From contig NZ_UPHU01000001.1 of assembly GCF_900566075.1 (NCBI RefSeq), forward strand, positions 3,410,001-3,474,000: 64,000 bases of DNA. The letters are read 5' to 3'. Each line of letters begins with the position of its first letter. Positions within the stretch are counted from its first letter, which is position 1. Shown in pieces: positions 34,397-43,166 of this stretch. The notes beneath the pieces are model-generated. The model searched no databases. It was not told the DNA's origin and saw only the letters and a program-made list of their open reading frames with translations. The position numbers and the translations under genes are program-made. The stretch is from Mycobacterium pseudokansasii (GTDB lineage: Bacteria; Actinomycetota; Actinomycetes; Mycobacteriales; Mycobacteriaceae).

Positions 34397-34892
34397 CCAG
34401 GAAGTTGTCGACGATCGCATCGACGTCCTGGTGCACGTCGACGACCACGCCTGACTCGTCGCCGCCGAGCGGTTCCAGCGTGTCCAGTTGCGATCGCAGG
34501 AGCTCAACCGGCATGAAATGCGCGGCCCGGTTGGCCAACCGGCGCGCGATCACATCCGCGGAGCCGCTCAGATGCAGAAATTCCAGCTCGGGACAATGGG
34601 CTCGCAGTTGATCGCGGTAGCTGCGTTTGAGCGCCGAACAGCTGGCCACCCCACCGTCGCGGTGGGCGGCCAGCCACTCCCCCACCCGTCGCAGCCATGG
34701 GTAGCGGTCTTGGTCGTCGAGGGGTTGGCCGGCGGCCATCTTGGCGATGTTCGCCGGTGGATGCAGCGTGTCGGCGTCCAGGAACGCCACCCCCAGCCGC
34801 TGGGCGAAGGCAGCGCCCACCGTCGACTTGCCGGACCCCGAAACACCCATCACCACAATGGGACAACGCATCGGTGCGCGCGCTGTGGTCAC
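34365..34892 (-). CDS. gntK: gluconokinase
   Basis: About 175 residues, GntK-type P-loop kinase. Walker A is MGVSGSGKSTVG, followed by the substrate stretch FLDADTLHPPANIAKMAAGQ and CSALKRSYRDQLR, typical of thermoresistant gluconokinase (gluconate to 6-phosphogluconate with ATP). The GTG overlaps the stop of the upstream fusion gene (GTGA); ATG 34910 or ATG 34871 are alternatives. It overlaps the end of the convergent DoxX gene by about 30 bases. Confidence 0.88.
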   Translation of the reverse strand: MTTARAPMRCPIVVMGVSGSGKSTVGAAFAQRLGVAFLDADTLHPPANIAKMAAGQPLDDQDRYPWLRRVGEWLAAHRDGGVASCSALKRSYRDQLRAHCPELEFLHLSGSADVIARRLANRAAHFMPVELLRSQLDTLEPLGGDESGVVVDVHQDVDAIVDNFLASAERAGPGP

Positions 34893-36883
34893 GGCTGGTT
34901 GCGATTCCATTCCAGCCAGCCGACGCCGCTGCGGCCGTCGGCGGTACTGCCGGCGACCCAGGCGCGCGGGAATTGGCTGACCCGCCCGTCGACGGCCAAC
35001 AGCCGCACCGGCGCGTGCGCGCGTACCTCGACGTCCGCGGTGAGCTCACCGGGATCGAAGGTCAGGGTCGCGTGCAGCGGTAAACCGTTGGGGCCGAACC
35101 TATCCTGGATGCTCACCGTCTGCAGCTCGGTGAGCTGCCCGTCAGCATCTTGAACGTAGCCGACACTGAAGGCCGGTGCGCCCGGGATTTGGATCCGGAC
35201 GCCATGCAGGTGGGTGCCGTCATCGAGGTGCACGGCACTCCACATCCAGTCCATGCTCCACCAATCGCGCACGCCCCAGGAGTGGTCGCGTTGTCCGGGA
35301 ACGGAGTCGAAACGGTAGTCGGTCCCGTCGACGGTAACGGAACCCGAAACGGTGCAAGGGATTTCGTAGCGTGACGTCACGCGATATTGGTAGGGGCTGC
35401 CGTCGGTGGTCCAGACGAGGTGCATGGTTACCTCGACCGGATCTCCGGGCTCACCGCGCAACAACTCCGCGGGGTCGGCGTATGCGTGCCCGCGCGCCCG
35501 CAGGTCGACACGATAGGTCTGCAGCGGTGCGCTGACGACGTGACCCAGCTCGATGGCCTCGGTGCGCACCGCCCACGGGTCGTCGGGCAGCGGAACGTCG
35601 ACATCGACGACGGCCACGGTCGGTACGCCGGGCCCGCACAGCAGCGCGTGCACCCACGCGGTCTGCTGATTCGCTATCCGGCCCAGACGGAACCAGCCGC
35701 CCAATCCCTGTGGCGCGTCGACGAAGTCGGCGTACCAGCTCTCACTCCACAGTGGTTCGTCGGTCGGTGCGTGGGCCAGTTCGTCGTCGTCCGACGGCCG
35801 CAGCGGCTCCGGTCGCGCAGCGGCCGGCAGTGTCGCCAGGGCGTCGGTGTCCAGCACGTGGTCGCAATGGCGCTGCAGCATCGTCATGAACAGCCGGTCG
35901 CCCCGCTCGGTGCGCTCCACCAGCATCGACGAGACGATCGCCATCATGACGCCGAAAAAGCTTTGCCCGCGGACACCTTCGGCGACCTCGGCCAGGCCGA
36001 TCGGCGGTTCGGACCCCAGCGCCTGGTGATAGGTCCGCAGCAGGTCGTCGTAGTGTGTCCGGCGATCTTGCGTCGGCAGCGCACAGCCCAGGAAGTACGC
36101 CAGATCGGTCATCGCCGGACCCCAGGAGACCGTCTGCCAGTCGACCACGGTCAACGCCCGGTCGGCTCCGGCTGCCCCGAAAAGCAGGTTGTCCAAGCGG
36201 TAGTCGCCGTGGACGAGCCCCTGGATTCCGCCTCGGACAGCCTCCTGGTAGCCGTCGAACGCGGCCACCAGCCGGTCACAGACTGCACGGCAGTCGGCAG
36301 TGATCTGGTCGCCATAGCGCTCGACGAAGGCGGCGTACAGCGAAGCGATCATCGCTTGGTTCAATGGGGCGTCACGGTGCAGCCACGGCGCTTCGGCCAG
36401 CGCCGCGTCACCGAGCAGCGGCCCGTGCAGCCGTCCCAGCTCCCTGACCGCCAGCCGAGCTTGTTGCGTTGTGGCGCCAACGATCTCGTCGCCGACGACA
36501 GCGGGCCCGGCGTCACCGAGCAGCAGGTCGAACGCGCCGGTCGAGGCGTCGACCGCCGCGTGATAACAGGGGGCGACCGGCCCGTCGAGGCGTGGCGCGA
36601 TGTCGCGGTAGAACCGGACCTCACGCTGGTAGAGGCCCAGCGTCTGGCCGGTTTGCCGGCTCATCGGATCGGTGGCCGCGACCTTCAGCACCACCGACTG
36701 CGGGCCGGCAGCCGCTGCATACGTCGGCACGACGCGGTAGCACTCGCTCATCTGGCCGGTACCGATACGCTCGACGGTGAAATCGGTGACGGTGCCGGCA
36801 CCGATCGCCGCCGTCAGCCACGACGCGGTGAGATCGTCCGGTCTTTCGATGACGCGCTCGTTGTCGGGATCCATCTCGTTCAC
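34889..36883 (-). CDS. fusion of aminoglycoside-phosphotransferase-like kinase domain with a C-terminal domain of unknown function
   Basis: About 664 residues. The N-terminal 370 form an APH/EcKinase-like domain: catalytic GLVHGDYRLDNLLF and metal-binding VVDWQTVSWGPAMTDLAYFLG. The C-terminal 290 have a beta-rich region resembling DUF7064-type lipocalin-like domains (RDHSWGVRDWWSMDWMWSAV). The kinase acts on a small-molecule hydroxyl by family analogy; the fused domain could bind a hydrophobic ligand. The GTG overlaps the lipT stop; ATG 36874 is the alternative. It sits between lipT and gntK, absent from this place in M. tuberculosis. Confidence 0.75.
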   Translation of the reverse strand: MNEMDPDNERVIERPDDLTASWLTAAIGAGTVTDFTVERIGTGQMSECYRVVPTYAAAAGPQSVVLKVAATDPMSRQTGQTLGLYQREVRFYRDIAPRLDGPVAPCYHAAVDASTGAFDLLLGDAGPAVVGDEIVGATTQQARLAVRELGRLHGPLLGDAALAEAPWLHRDAPLNQAMIASLYAAFVERYGDQITADCRAVCDRLVAAFDGYQEAVRGGIQGLVHGDYRLDNLLFGAAGADRALTVVDWQTVSWGPAMTDLAYFLGCALPTQDRRTHYDDLLRTYHQALGSEPPIGLAEVAEGVRGQSFFGVMMAIVSSMLVERTERGDRLFMTMLQRHCDHVLDTDALATLPAAARPEPLRPSDDDELAHAPTDEPLWSESWYADFVDAPQGLGGWFRLGRIANQQTAWVHALLCGPGVPTVAVVDVDVPLPDDPWAVRTEAIELGHVVSAPLQTYRVDLRARGHAYADPAELLRGEPGDPVEVTMHLVWTTDGSPYQYRVTSRYEIPCTVSGSVTVDGTDYRFDSVPGQRDHSWGVRDWWSMDWMWSAVHLDDGTHLHGVRIQIPGAPAFSVGYVQDADGQLTELQTVSIQDRFGPNGLPLHATLTFDPGELTADVEVRAHAPVRLLAVDGRVSQFPRAWVAGSTADGRSGVGWLEWNRNQP

Positions 36884-38385
36884 CGCACCAGCGAAAAGCC
36901 GTCCCAGACCAGCCGGCGGTGCTGGTGCGGATCGAACTCGACGCGACACTTGCGGTCGATCACCAGCACGGCTCGCTCGGTGTGCGTATAGGCCGGCCAG
37001 TCGTCGCCCGGCACACCGGTCTGGCTGAAAGACCGCCAGCGGCTTATGACTTCGTCGCTGACCCGCAGCGCATGTCTCCGGTCGGCGGCAGCGGTCAGCA
37101 GTGCGCCGAACGTGGTCCGGTAGATGTCGAAGACGGCGAGCAGTTCGGTCGCGTGCGTGGCACCGAAACCGGACCAGCGCAGGGTCCGCGGGGCGTAGTC
37201 GTAGCGGTAGAGATAGGTAGGGGCATGCGCGCCGTGCGCCTCGGCGATCTGCCAGGCGGCCGCGTTGAACGCGAAATCCCCGCCGAGTTGAATGCATGCC
37301 GACGGCTTGGGGTAATCCGGGTAGGCCGCGGTAATGCGTTCCCGGGTAGCCGGTTCCGTGTCGGCCAGCAGTTCGTCGATCATCGCCTTGTTGGTCGGCA
37401 GCATCTTGAGGAAGCGGGTGAACAACCGACCCTCTTCGGCGTTGGTGCCCACGATCAATGGCACCTGGTGGGATTGCCCGGACCGCATCGCCTCGACGGG
37501 TTCGAAGGGCAGGCAGTCGTCGCCGAAGGTGGGCCCAATGGGGAAGGCGCCCAACCGGTTCTGCATGCCTTGCTCGATCAGGCGGTGCTGGGCTTGCACC
37601 AGTTGAGCCGGGGTCGCCCGCATGAGCGCGCTGGCGGCATCGCGCGGGCGGGCGCCCAGCAGATCGGCAAAGCGTGCCGCGAACTCGGCGGCCGTCTCGC
37701 GGGGACGCACCATTCCCGCCGCCGGACTTTCCGAAATCGCCTGTGCAAAAAGTTCTTTCGCGGCCGGCACGGCCAGCAATGTAGCGGTGATGTGAGCGCC
37801 GGCGCTTTCCCCGAAAATGGTGACGTTGTCGGGGTCACCACCGAATTGGGCGATGTTGTCGCGGACCCACTGCAACGCCAGCACCAAGTCGCGCAGGTAC
37901 AAGTTGCCGTCGAAGGTGGTGTCGGCTGTCGACAGCGACGACAGGTCCAGACAGCCCAGCGCACCCAACCGGTAGTTGACCGACACGTAGACGCAGCCGC
38001 GCCTGGCCAGCGCGGCGCCGTCGTATATCGGGGTGGCCGAGCTGCCCAGGATGTAGCCGCCGCCATGGATGAACACCATGACGGGTAGCGGTTCGGACAC
38101 GGGGGCTTCGGGTGTGACGACGTTGAGGGTCAGGCAGTCCTCGCTCATCGGCTGATACCTGCCCACGCCGAGCATCGTGTAGCGACGTTGCTGGGGCGCG
38201 CAGTTGGTGAACCCGTGGCAGTGCCGTACACCGGACCAGGGCTGCGCCGGCTGCGGCGCCCGGAATCGCAACGGCCCCACCGGCGGCCTGGCGTAGGGGA
38301 TGGATCGCCAGCGGTGCACGCCGTCGCGGGTGAAGCCTTCGACGATGCCGGTGGCTGTTCGTGCGCGGACGGTGCGCTCGTGCAT
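36880..38385 (-). CDS. lipT: carboxylesterase type B, LipT
   Basis: 501 residues of the cholinesterase/carboxylesterase B family, like Rv2045c. The oxyanion hole is MVFIHGGGYILGS, the nucleophile Ser is in FGESAGAHITATLL (about 195), the acidic residue follows in GTNAEEGRLF, and His in GATHATELLAVF. It hydrolyses carboxyl esters. Head of a coupled operon with the kinase fusion and gluconokinase. Divergent from lppI. Confidence 0.92.
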   Translation of the reverse strand: MHERTVRARTATGIVEGFTRDGVHRWRSIPYARPPVGPLRFRAPQPAQPWSGVRHCHGFTNCAPQQRRYTMLGVGRYQPMSEDCLTLNVVTPEAPVSEPLPVMVFIHGGGYILGSSATPIYDGAALARRGCVYVSVNYRLGALGCLDLSSLSTADTTFDGNLYLRDLVLALQWVRDNIAQFGGDPDNVTIFGESAGAHITATLLAVPAAKELFAQAISESPAAGMVRPRETAAEFAARFADLLGARPRDAASALMRATPAQLVQAQHRLIEQGMQNRLGAFPIGPTFGDDCLPFEPVEAMRSGQSHQVPLIVGTNAEEGRLFTRFLKMLPTNKAMIDELLADTEPATRERITAAYPDYPKPSACIQLGGDFAFNAAAWQIAEAHGAHAPTYLYRYDYAPRTLRWSGFGATHATELLAVFDIYRTTFGALLTAAADRRHALRVSDEVISRWRSFSQTGVPGDDWPAYTHTERAVLVIDRKCRVEFDPHQHRRLVWDGFSLVR

Positions 38386-38463
38386 AACCCGACGTTAGCG
38401 GATTCTCGGGGCACACCCGATGGGCAGCACCTTTAGCCACGCCGAGGCCGCTAGCCTGAATCG

Positions 38464-39165
38464 ATGCGGATCGCCGTGCTGGTCGCAGTGCCATTGCTGG
38501 TTGCCGGGTGCTCGCACGACATCGGCAGCCGCCCGGAGCAGTCGCCGACCAGCACGCCGACGCCGGCGGGGTCGTCGGCGTCGTCGCTGACGAGCACACC
38601 GACAGCCGGGACGGCGCCACCGTCGGCCGCGTCGTCGGCACCGGCGGCCGGTGCCCCGATCTCGGCTGTAGTCGCCTGGATAGCAGCAGGCCGACCCGCC
38701 GACCCCGCGCACTATCACAGCGTGAGCCGCGACGGTGTCACCACCGACCTGGGCGACGACATCGCGTTTGCCGCCCAGTCCGGCAAAGCGTCGTGTCTGA
38801 CCGACTCCAAGCACACTGGCAGCGCGCTGATCTGTCTGGTCAGCCTGTCCAATCCTCCGCCCCCTCCGGCTACCGCCTACGGCGAATGGAAACCCGGCTG
38901 GGTCGACTTCGAAGGGACGACAGCGCAGGTCGGAGCTGCCCGTGGCGATCCGGGTCCGTTCGTCAACGGCAACGGACCCGAGTTGGCGAACGGGGACTCA
39001 TTGTCGTTCGGCGATTACCGCTGTCGTGCCGATCAAGCCGGGCTGTTCTGCGTGAACTACGCCCACCAGTCCGCGGTGCGGCTCAGCGCCGGCGGCGTCG
39101 AGCCGTTTGGTTGCCTGCGGTCGGTGCCGCCCCCGGATGGAGTGGGTACGGCCTTCAGCTGTTGA
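38464..39165 (+). CDS. lppI: lipoprotein LppI
   Basis: 233 residues with a short signal peptide and lipobox LLVAGC (Cys16), so the mature protein is lipidated on the outer membrane face. A Ser/Thr/Pro/Ala-rich linker (about 20-65) may be O-glycosylated. The globular part has four cysteines near the C-terminal half (YRCRADQAGLFCVNY, FGCLRS, FSC). Position next to lipT and similarity to Rv2046 support the name. Function unknown. Confidence 0.88.
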   Translation: MRIAVLVAVPLLVAGCSHDIGSRPEQSPTSTPTPAGSSASSLTSTPTAGTAPPSAASSAPAAGAPISAVVAWIAAGRPADPAHYHSVSRDGVTTDLGDDIAFAAQSGKASCLTDSKHTGSALICLVSLSNPPPPPATAYGEWKPGWVDFEGTTAQVGAARGDPGPFVNGNGPELANGDSLSFGDYRCRADQAGLFCVNYAHQSAVRLSAGGVEPFGCLRSVPPPDGVGTAFSC

Positions 39166-39308
39166 CTACGGCATATCCGTGGCTCGCAGCAGTTCTGGGC
39201 CGACACCGCAACGACCGCGGTACTCAGGGATCCGGATCGAGTCGCCCTCGGTCGCCGGGTGATGCCGGCGCGACCGGTGCCCATGGCCATGCGAGCGTCG
39301 TTGTCGGC

Positions 39309-39340
39309 TTGACTCGGTAGTTGGGTACAGGGTTCATGCT
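39309..39340 (+). promoter_or_regulatory. putative MerR-type promoter/operator of the mer module
   Basis: TTGACT, then CGGTAGTTGGGTACAGGG and a CATGCT -10-like element with a long 19-20-base spacer containing an imperfect GTA/TAC dyad, just before merR. MerR promoters have such overlong spacers. The dyad only partly matches the Gram-negative mer operator. Confidence 0.4.
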
Positions 39341-39346
39341 TGAGCG

Positions 39347-39766
39347 GTGAGAACCAGCGAGGTCGCCACGCAGGCTCAGGTCAACGTTCAAACGCTGCGC
39401 TACTACGAGCGACGCGGTTTGCTCCCGGAACCCCGGCGGACCCGCTCGGGATACCGGGCGTACACGCCTGAGGCGGTACGGGTCGTGCGGTTCGTCAAGC
39501 GTGCACAGCAGCTTGGATTCACTCTCGATGACATCGAGGATCTCTTGCGTCTGGCCAAGGGTGGTCCCGACTCGTGCGACGAGGCGAGGGCGATGGCTCG
39601 CAGTCGGATCGGCGAGCTGCAGCAGCGCATCGAACAACTCGAGGGCATGCGTGATGCGCTGGTCCGCCTAGTGGATACCTGCGATCGGCCCCGTTCCAAG
39701 CGTGATTGCCCGATCTTGCAAGATATCGAAATAGCGGCCACCACAACGTCATCCGCTGCGAACTGA
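39347..39766 (+). CDS. merR: MerR-family mercury-responsive regulator
   Basis: 139 residues. Winged helix (VNVQTLRYYERRGLLPEPRR, GYRAYTPEAVRVVRFVKRAQ) and a dimerisation helix. The three metal-ligand cysteines of MerR are matched in context: DSCDEA (like Cys82), DTCDRP (Cys117) and RDCPIL (Cys126). This spacing favours Hg(II) sensing rather than zinc or redox. First gene of a merR/thioredoxin-like/merB run, with only 3 bases to the next start. Confidence 0.88.
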   Translation: MRTSEVATQAQVNVQTLRYYERRGLLPEPRRTRSGYRAYTPEAVRVVRFVKRAQQLGFTLDDIEDLLRLAKGGPDSCDEARAMARSRIGELQQRIEQLEGMRDALVRLVDTCDRPRSKRDCPILQDIEIAATTTSSAAN

Positions 39767-39769
39767 ACC

Positions 39770-40045
39770 ATGATGCGGATTGAACTGCTCACCTCGCCGG
39801 GATGCCCCAATGCCGCCGCAGCCAAGGCGACGATCACCGAATGCCTGACTTCGTTGGGCATCGACGTGCCGATAATCGACCGCGTCGGTAGCCATCCCTC
39901 GCCGACGGTGCTTGTCGACGGCGTCGACGTGATGCGTCCCGAGGCCGGACCACCTATCGGCAATTCGTGCAGACTCGACTTGCCCACGCCGTCCCGGGTT
40001 TTCGACGCACTGCGGGCCCACGCGCCCAGGACAACGGAATCTTGA
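39770..40045 (+). CDS. thioredoxin-fold small protein of the mer module
   Basis: 91 residues beginning IELLTSPGCPNAAAAKATI, a thioredoxin-like beta-alpha start with a single Cys-Pro rather than CxxC, followed by SPTVLVDGVDVM (cis-Pro region) and one more Cys. Such proteins commonly precede merB in actinobacteria and may deliver or hold mercury. ATG 39773 is also possible. The stop TGA overlaps the merB ATG (TGATG). Confidence 0.75.
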   Translation: MMRIELLTSPGCPNAAAAKATITECLTSLGIDVPIIDRVGSHPSPTVLVDGVDVMRPEAGPPIGNSCRLDLPTPSRVFDALRAHAPRTTES

Positions 40046-40704
40046 TGCCCGACCAGTTCGCGAATGCACCCGAGTCGCCGGCCACCGCCGCCCAGCAGCT
40101 CCCGCCGACAATCCGGGAACTACACCGAGCCGTACTGCGCTGCTTCCTCGATCACGGCCGATGTCACCGTGACGACTTACGCAGGACAGCCAATGCGCTG
40201 GGCGTCGAGCTCGACGACGCGTTGCACCGACTGGAATCCGACGACCTGGTGCACACCGCGGCTGACGGACACATCGAGGTCGCCTACCCCTTCTCGGGTA
40301 GGCCCACCACGCATACCGTCCACCTGACCGGGCACCCTCCGGTCGCAGCGATGTGCGCCATCGACGCGCTGGGCATCCCGCTGATGACCGGAAGCGACGG
40401 CGTCATCTACTCCGCCGATCCCGTCAGCCAAGCGCGGATACAGATTCGACGCCACGGTAGCGACTGGATATGGCAACCAGAGTCCGCCGTCGTGGTCATC
40501 AGCAGAACCGATTGCTGCGGAACCCTGGCCGACACTGCATGCGAGTCGATTACGTTCCACACCAACGCGCAGGACGCGCAAGCACACCGTGACAGCCATC
40601 CCGAGCTTCGTGGTGCCATCCTCGGCCAGGCCGACGCGATCGACGTCGCCGCCAGCGTATTCGGCTCCCTGCTCGCAGCTGACCAAACCACTTCGCCCGA
40701 CTAG
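40045..40704 (+). CDS. merB: alkylmercury lyase (organomercurial lyase)
   Basis: 219 residues. An N-terminal winged-helix-like segment (DDLRRTANALGVELDDALHR) is followed by the MerB core: PFSGRPTTHTVHL, then AMCAIDALGIP with Cys104 and Asp107 equivalent to E. coli Cys96/Asp99. Cys166 in DTACESITFH lies at the spacing of Cys159. MerB breaks the carbon-mercury bond to give Hg(II). No merA reductase is in the window, so Hg(II) must be handled elsewhere. The stop TAG spans the IS junction but would read TAG without the IS too. Confidence 0.87.
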   Translation: MPDQFANAPESPATAAQQLPPTIRELHRAVLRCFLDHGRCHRDDLRRTANALGVELDDALHRLESDDLVHTAADGHIEVAYPFSGRPTTHTVHLTGHPPVAAMCAIDALGIPLMTGSDGVIYSADPVSQARIQIRRHGSDWIWQPESAVVVISRTDCCGTLADTACESITFHTNAQDAQAHRDSHPELRGAILGQADAIDVAASVFGSLLAADQTTSPD

Positions 40705-41677
40705 GGTGTGTCTCCCGATTCTGTGGCCGCTACGCGGGCATGGATGACTGCGCAGGCCAGTAGGACGCCGCCGAGGTAGGTGAGGGCGTATTTGTCATAG
40801 CGGGTTGCGACGCCGCGCCACTGCTTGAGCCGGTTGAAGCCTCGCTCGACGGTGTTGCGCAGCCCGTAGAGGGCGGCGTCGAATGCGGGCGGGCGACCGC
40901 CTGCTGATCCTTTGGCCTTACGTCGAGCGATCTGGTCTTTGCGTTCAGGAATTGTGTGTTTGACTCTCCTGGAACGCAATTCAGCACGCGTGCTCGGATG
41001 TGAATAGGCCTTATCGGCGAGCAATCGGAAGTTGCGGCCCGACACGTCCTTTCCCTTGCCGGCTGCGGCGTAGTCGTCGAGCAGCCGCACCAACTGAGGG
41101 TTGTCTCCGGCCTGTCCGGCAGTCAAGCGGACCGCCACCGGGGCTTGCCGCTGATCGGTCAGAGCGTGAATTTTCGTAGTGAGCCCGCCGCGCGAGCGGC
41201 CGATCGCATGATCGTCGGGCTCATCGGCAGATTTCTTGTAATTCGACAGAGCCCCCTTTTGCCAGCGTGTCAGACCGTGCGCCCGCGCAATGTTGATGTG
41301 CCCGAACGTTTGTCGAATCCACCGACAGTAGCTTCTCGACGTCGGCGACCACCGCGGCGCCGAGCCCGAATACCGCCCTAACCTGAGCGAACATCGCGTC
41401 GTAGGTGCCGTCCAAAGACCATCGATGATGGCGCTTCCACACCGTTTGCCACGGCCCGAAATCGGCCAGCAGGTCCCGCCAGGGGCTGCCAGTGCGAAAT
41501 CGCCATGCGATCCCTTCCAGTATCAACCGGTGATCACCGAACCTGCCGCCCCGCTTGCCCTCATCCGATGGCATCAGCGATTCGACAGCCACCCAAAACT
41601 CATCAGAAATCACACCCATCCGCGTCATCAGCAAATCGTCGCCGGTCAACACCTATTAATTCGGGAGACACGCCCTA
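40702..41677 (-). mobile_element. complete IS5-family (IS427-group) insertion sequence with TA duplication
   Basis: The element body 40704-41675 is bounded by near-identical inverted repeats GGGTGTGTCTCCCGATT and GGGCGTGTCTCCCGAAT, each next to a TA (40702-40703 and 41676-41677), the 2-base duplication of this group. It encodes the transposase in two overlapping reading frames on the minus strand. Inserted at the merB stop codon. Confidence 0.88.
40704..41652 (-). CDS. IS5-family transposase, two frames joined by frameshift
   Basis: The first frame (41652 to 41221) gives the N-terminal part (SDEFWVAVESLMPSDEGKRG, FGPWQTVWKRHHRWSLDGTY) and ends soon after SDTLAKGG. The catalytic C-terminal half (KSADEPDDHAIGRSRGGL, then LLADKAYSHPSTRAEL, NTVERGFNRLKQWRG with DDE Glu) reads in another frame to 40704. 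They join at the A4G5 run (41251-41259), needing a +1 or equivalent -2 shift. This is the usual programmed-frameshift design for the group, so the element may be active. Confidence 0.8.
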
Positions 41678-41736
41678 GCCGGCAGCGGCAAGTCCACCGG
41701 CCTGACCGGTTTCGGGGGCCAACGAGGCAACCCACC

Positions 41737-43092
41737 CTAGAGCCCGTCGTCATCGTCGGTGAGTACCTTCTCTGGGTGGTGGAAACTACTGGTTCGTGGC
41801 TGCCCGTAATCAAGATGCGGCGGCGGCAGCCACTCGGTGTCGCCGTTGGCACGTTTCCGCGTGATCCAACCCTTGTCGAGAAGTTTGTGGTCGGGTCCGC
41901 AGGCCAGGGTGAGTTGGTCGATGTCGGTGCGACCGGTGGTGGCCCACTCCCGCACATGATGGACCTCGCAGCGATACCCGGGCACGTCACAGCCCGGCGC
42001 CGTGCAGCCACGATCCTTCGCGTACAAGACAATTCGCTGTCCCGGTGACGCCAGGCGCTTACTGTGATACAGCGCCAGGGCTTTGCCGTCGTCGAAGATC
42101 GCCAGGTAATGATTCGCGTGACGGGCCAGACGGATCACATCTGACATCGGCAACAGGCTGCCACCGCCGGTCAGTCCCTTACCGGATGCCGATTCGAGGT
42201 CTTTGAGCGTGGTGGACACGATGATGCTGGCCGGTAAGCCGTTGTGCCGACCCAGATTCCCGCTGGCCAACAGCGCACGCAAGGCAGCGTTGAGACCGTC
42301 ATGATTGCGCTGGGAGGTGCTGCGGGTGTCGCGCCGTGCCACCTCTTCGGCAGGCGGGCCATCGACCACCGGACTCTCGTCCTGCGGATTGCACATGCCC
42401 GGAGCGGCCAGTTTGGCCAGCACCGCCTCCAGCGTCGCGCGCGCCTCCGGAGCCAACCAGCCGCTAAGGCGCGACATTCCGTCAAGGCCTTGCCTGCCCA
42501 GTGTCAGCCCACGCCGCCGCGCCCTGTCCTCATCGGTGTAGTTGCCGTCCGGGTTGAGGCAGTCCATGAGCCGCTGAGCCAGCTTGGCCAGTTGCTCGGG
42601 TCCGAACTGGGTGGCCAGCCGGGCCAGATGAGCTTCGGCTTTCTCCCGTGTCGCGAAGTCCACCTCGGCGGGCAGGTGACGAAAGAAGTCGCGGATCACC
42701 CGGACGTGGCCCTCGCCGATATGGCCATCGCGCTGAGCGGCAGCGGTGGCGCTGAGCTGCGGCGCCAACGGCTCGCCGGTCAATGCACGGCGCGCACCGA
42801 GCTCGGCAGCCTCCGCCACCCGCCGGCCCGCCTCGGCCCGCGTGATCCGCAACCGGCCGGCCAACGCCGCCGGCAGTTTGCCGCCCAGCTCCTCCTCGCT
42901 GGCCTGTTCACCGATCTGGTTGATCAGGGCATGCTGGGCTGCCGGTAACCGGCGCGCCGCCCGTTCGAGCCTCTCGAGCACGCGCAACCGCTCCGGAGTC
43001 GTCAACGCCTCAAACGACAACTCAGTCAAGTCATCGATCGCATCGTCGAGCCGGTCGAGCACCGCCACCACCGGCTCGCGATCCGAACCCAT
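41737..43092 (-). CDS. HNH endonuclease of the 13E12 repeat family (DUF222)
   Basis: 451 residues. N-terminal DUF222 (about 1-300; [37 protein letters not shown]) and C-terminal HNH domain with zinc cysteines ([20 protein letters not shown]) and a final His ([13 protein letters not shown]). The REP13E12 family is multi-copy in mycobacteria and thought to be mobile. No flanking repeats are visible. Activity on DNA is inferred only from the HNH motif. Confidence 0.87.
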   Translation of the reverse strand: MGSDREPVVAVLDRLDDAIDDLTELSFEALTTPERLRVLERLERAARRLPAAQHALINQIGEQASEEELGGKLPAALAGRLRITRAEAGRRVAEAAELGARRALTGEPLAPQLSATAAAQRDGHIGEGHVRVIRDFFRHLPAEVDFATREKAEAHLARLATQFGPEQLAKLAQRLMDCLNPDGNYTDEDRARRRGLTLGRQGLDGMSRLSGWLAPEARATLEAVLAKLAAPGMCNPQDESPVVDGPPAEEVARRDTRSTSQRNHDGLNAALRALLASGNLGRHNGLPASIIVSTTLKDLESASGKGLTGGGSLLPMSDVIRLARHANHYLAIFDDGKALALYHSKRLASPGQRIVLYAKDRGCTAPGCDVPGYRCEVHHVREWATTGRTDIDQLTLACGPDHKLLDKGWITRKRANGDTEWLPPPHLDYGQPRTSSFHHPEKVLTDDDDGL

Positions 43093-43166
43093 GTTCGAAT
43101 GCTACTTCAGGGCGCCGACAAACTTCCGGCACTGGGACGCCTGAAACCACTGTGACGCAGGTGATT

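Noticed and set aside
35387..36991. 534-codon plus-strand open frame opposite the kinase fusion gene
   Set aside because: Antisense shadow; the minus strand carries kinase catalytic motifs and coupled overlaps.
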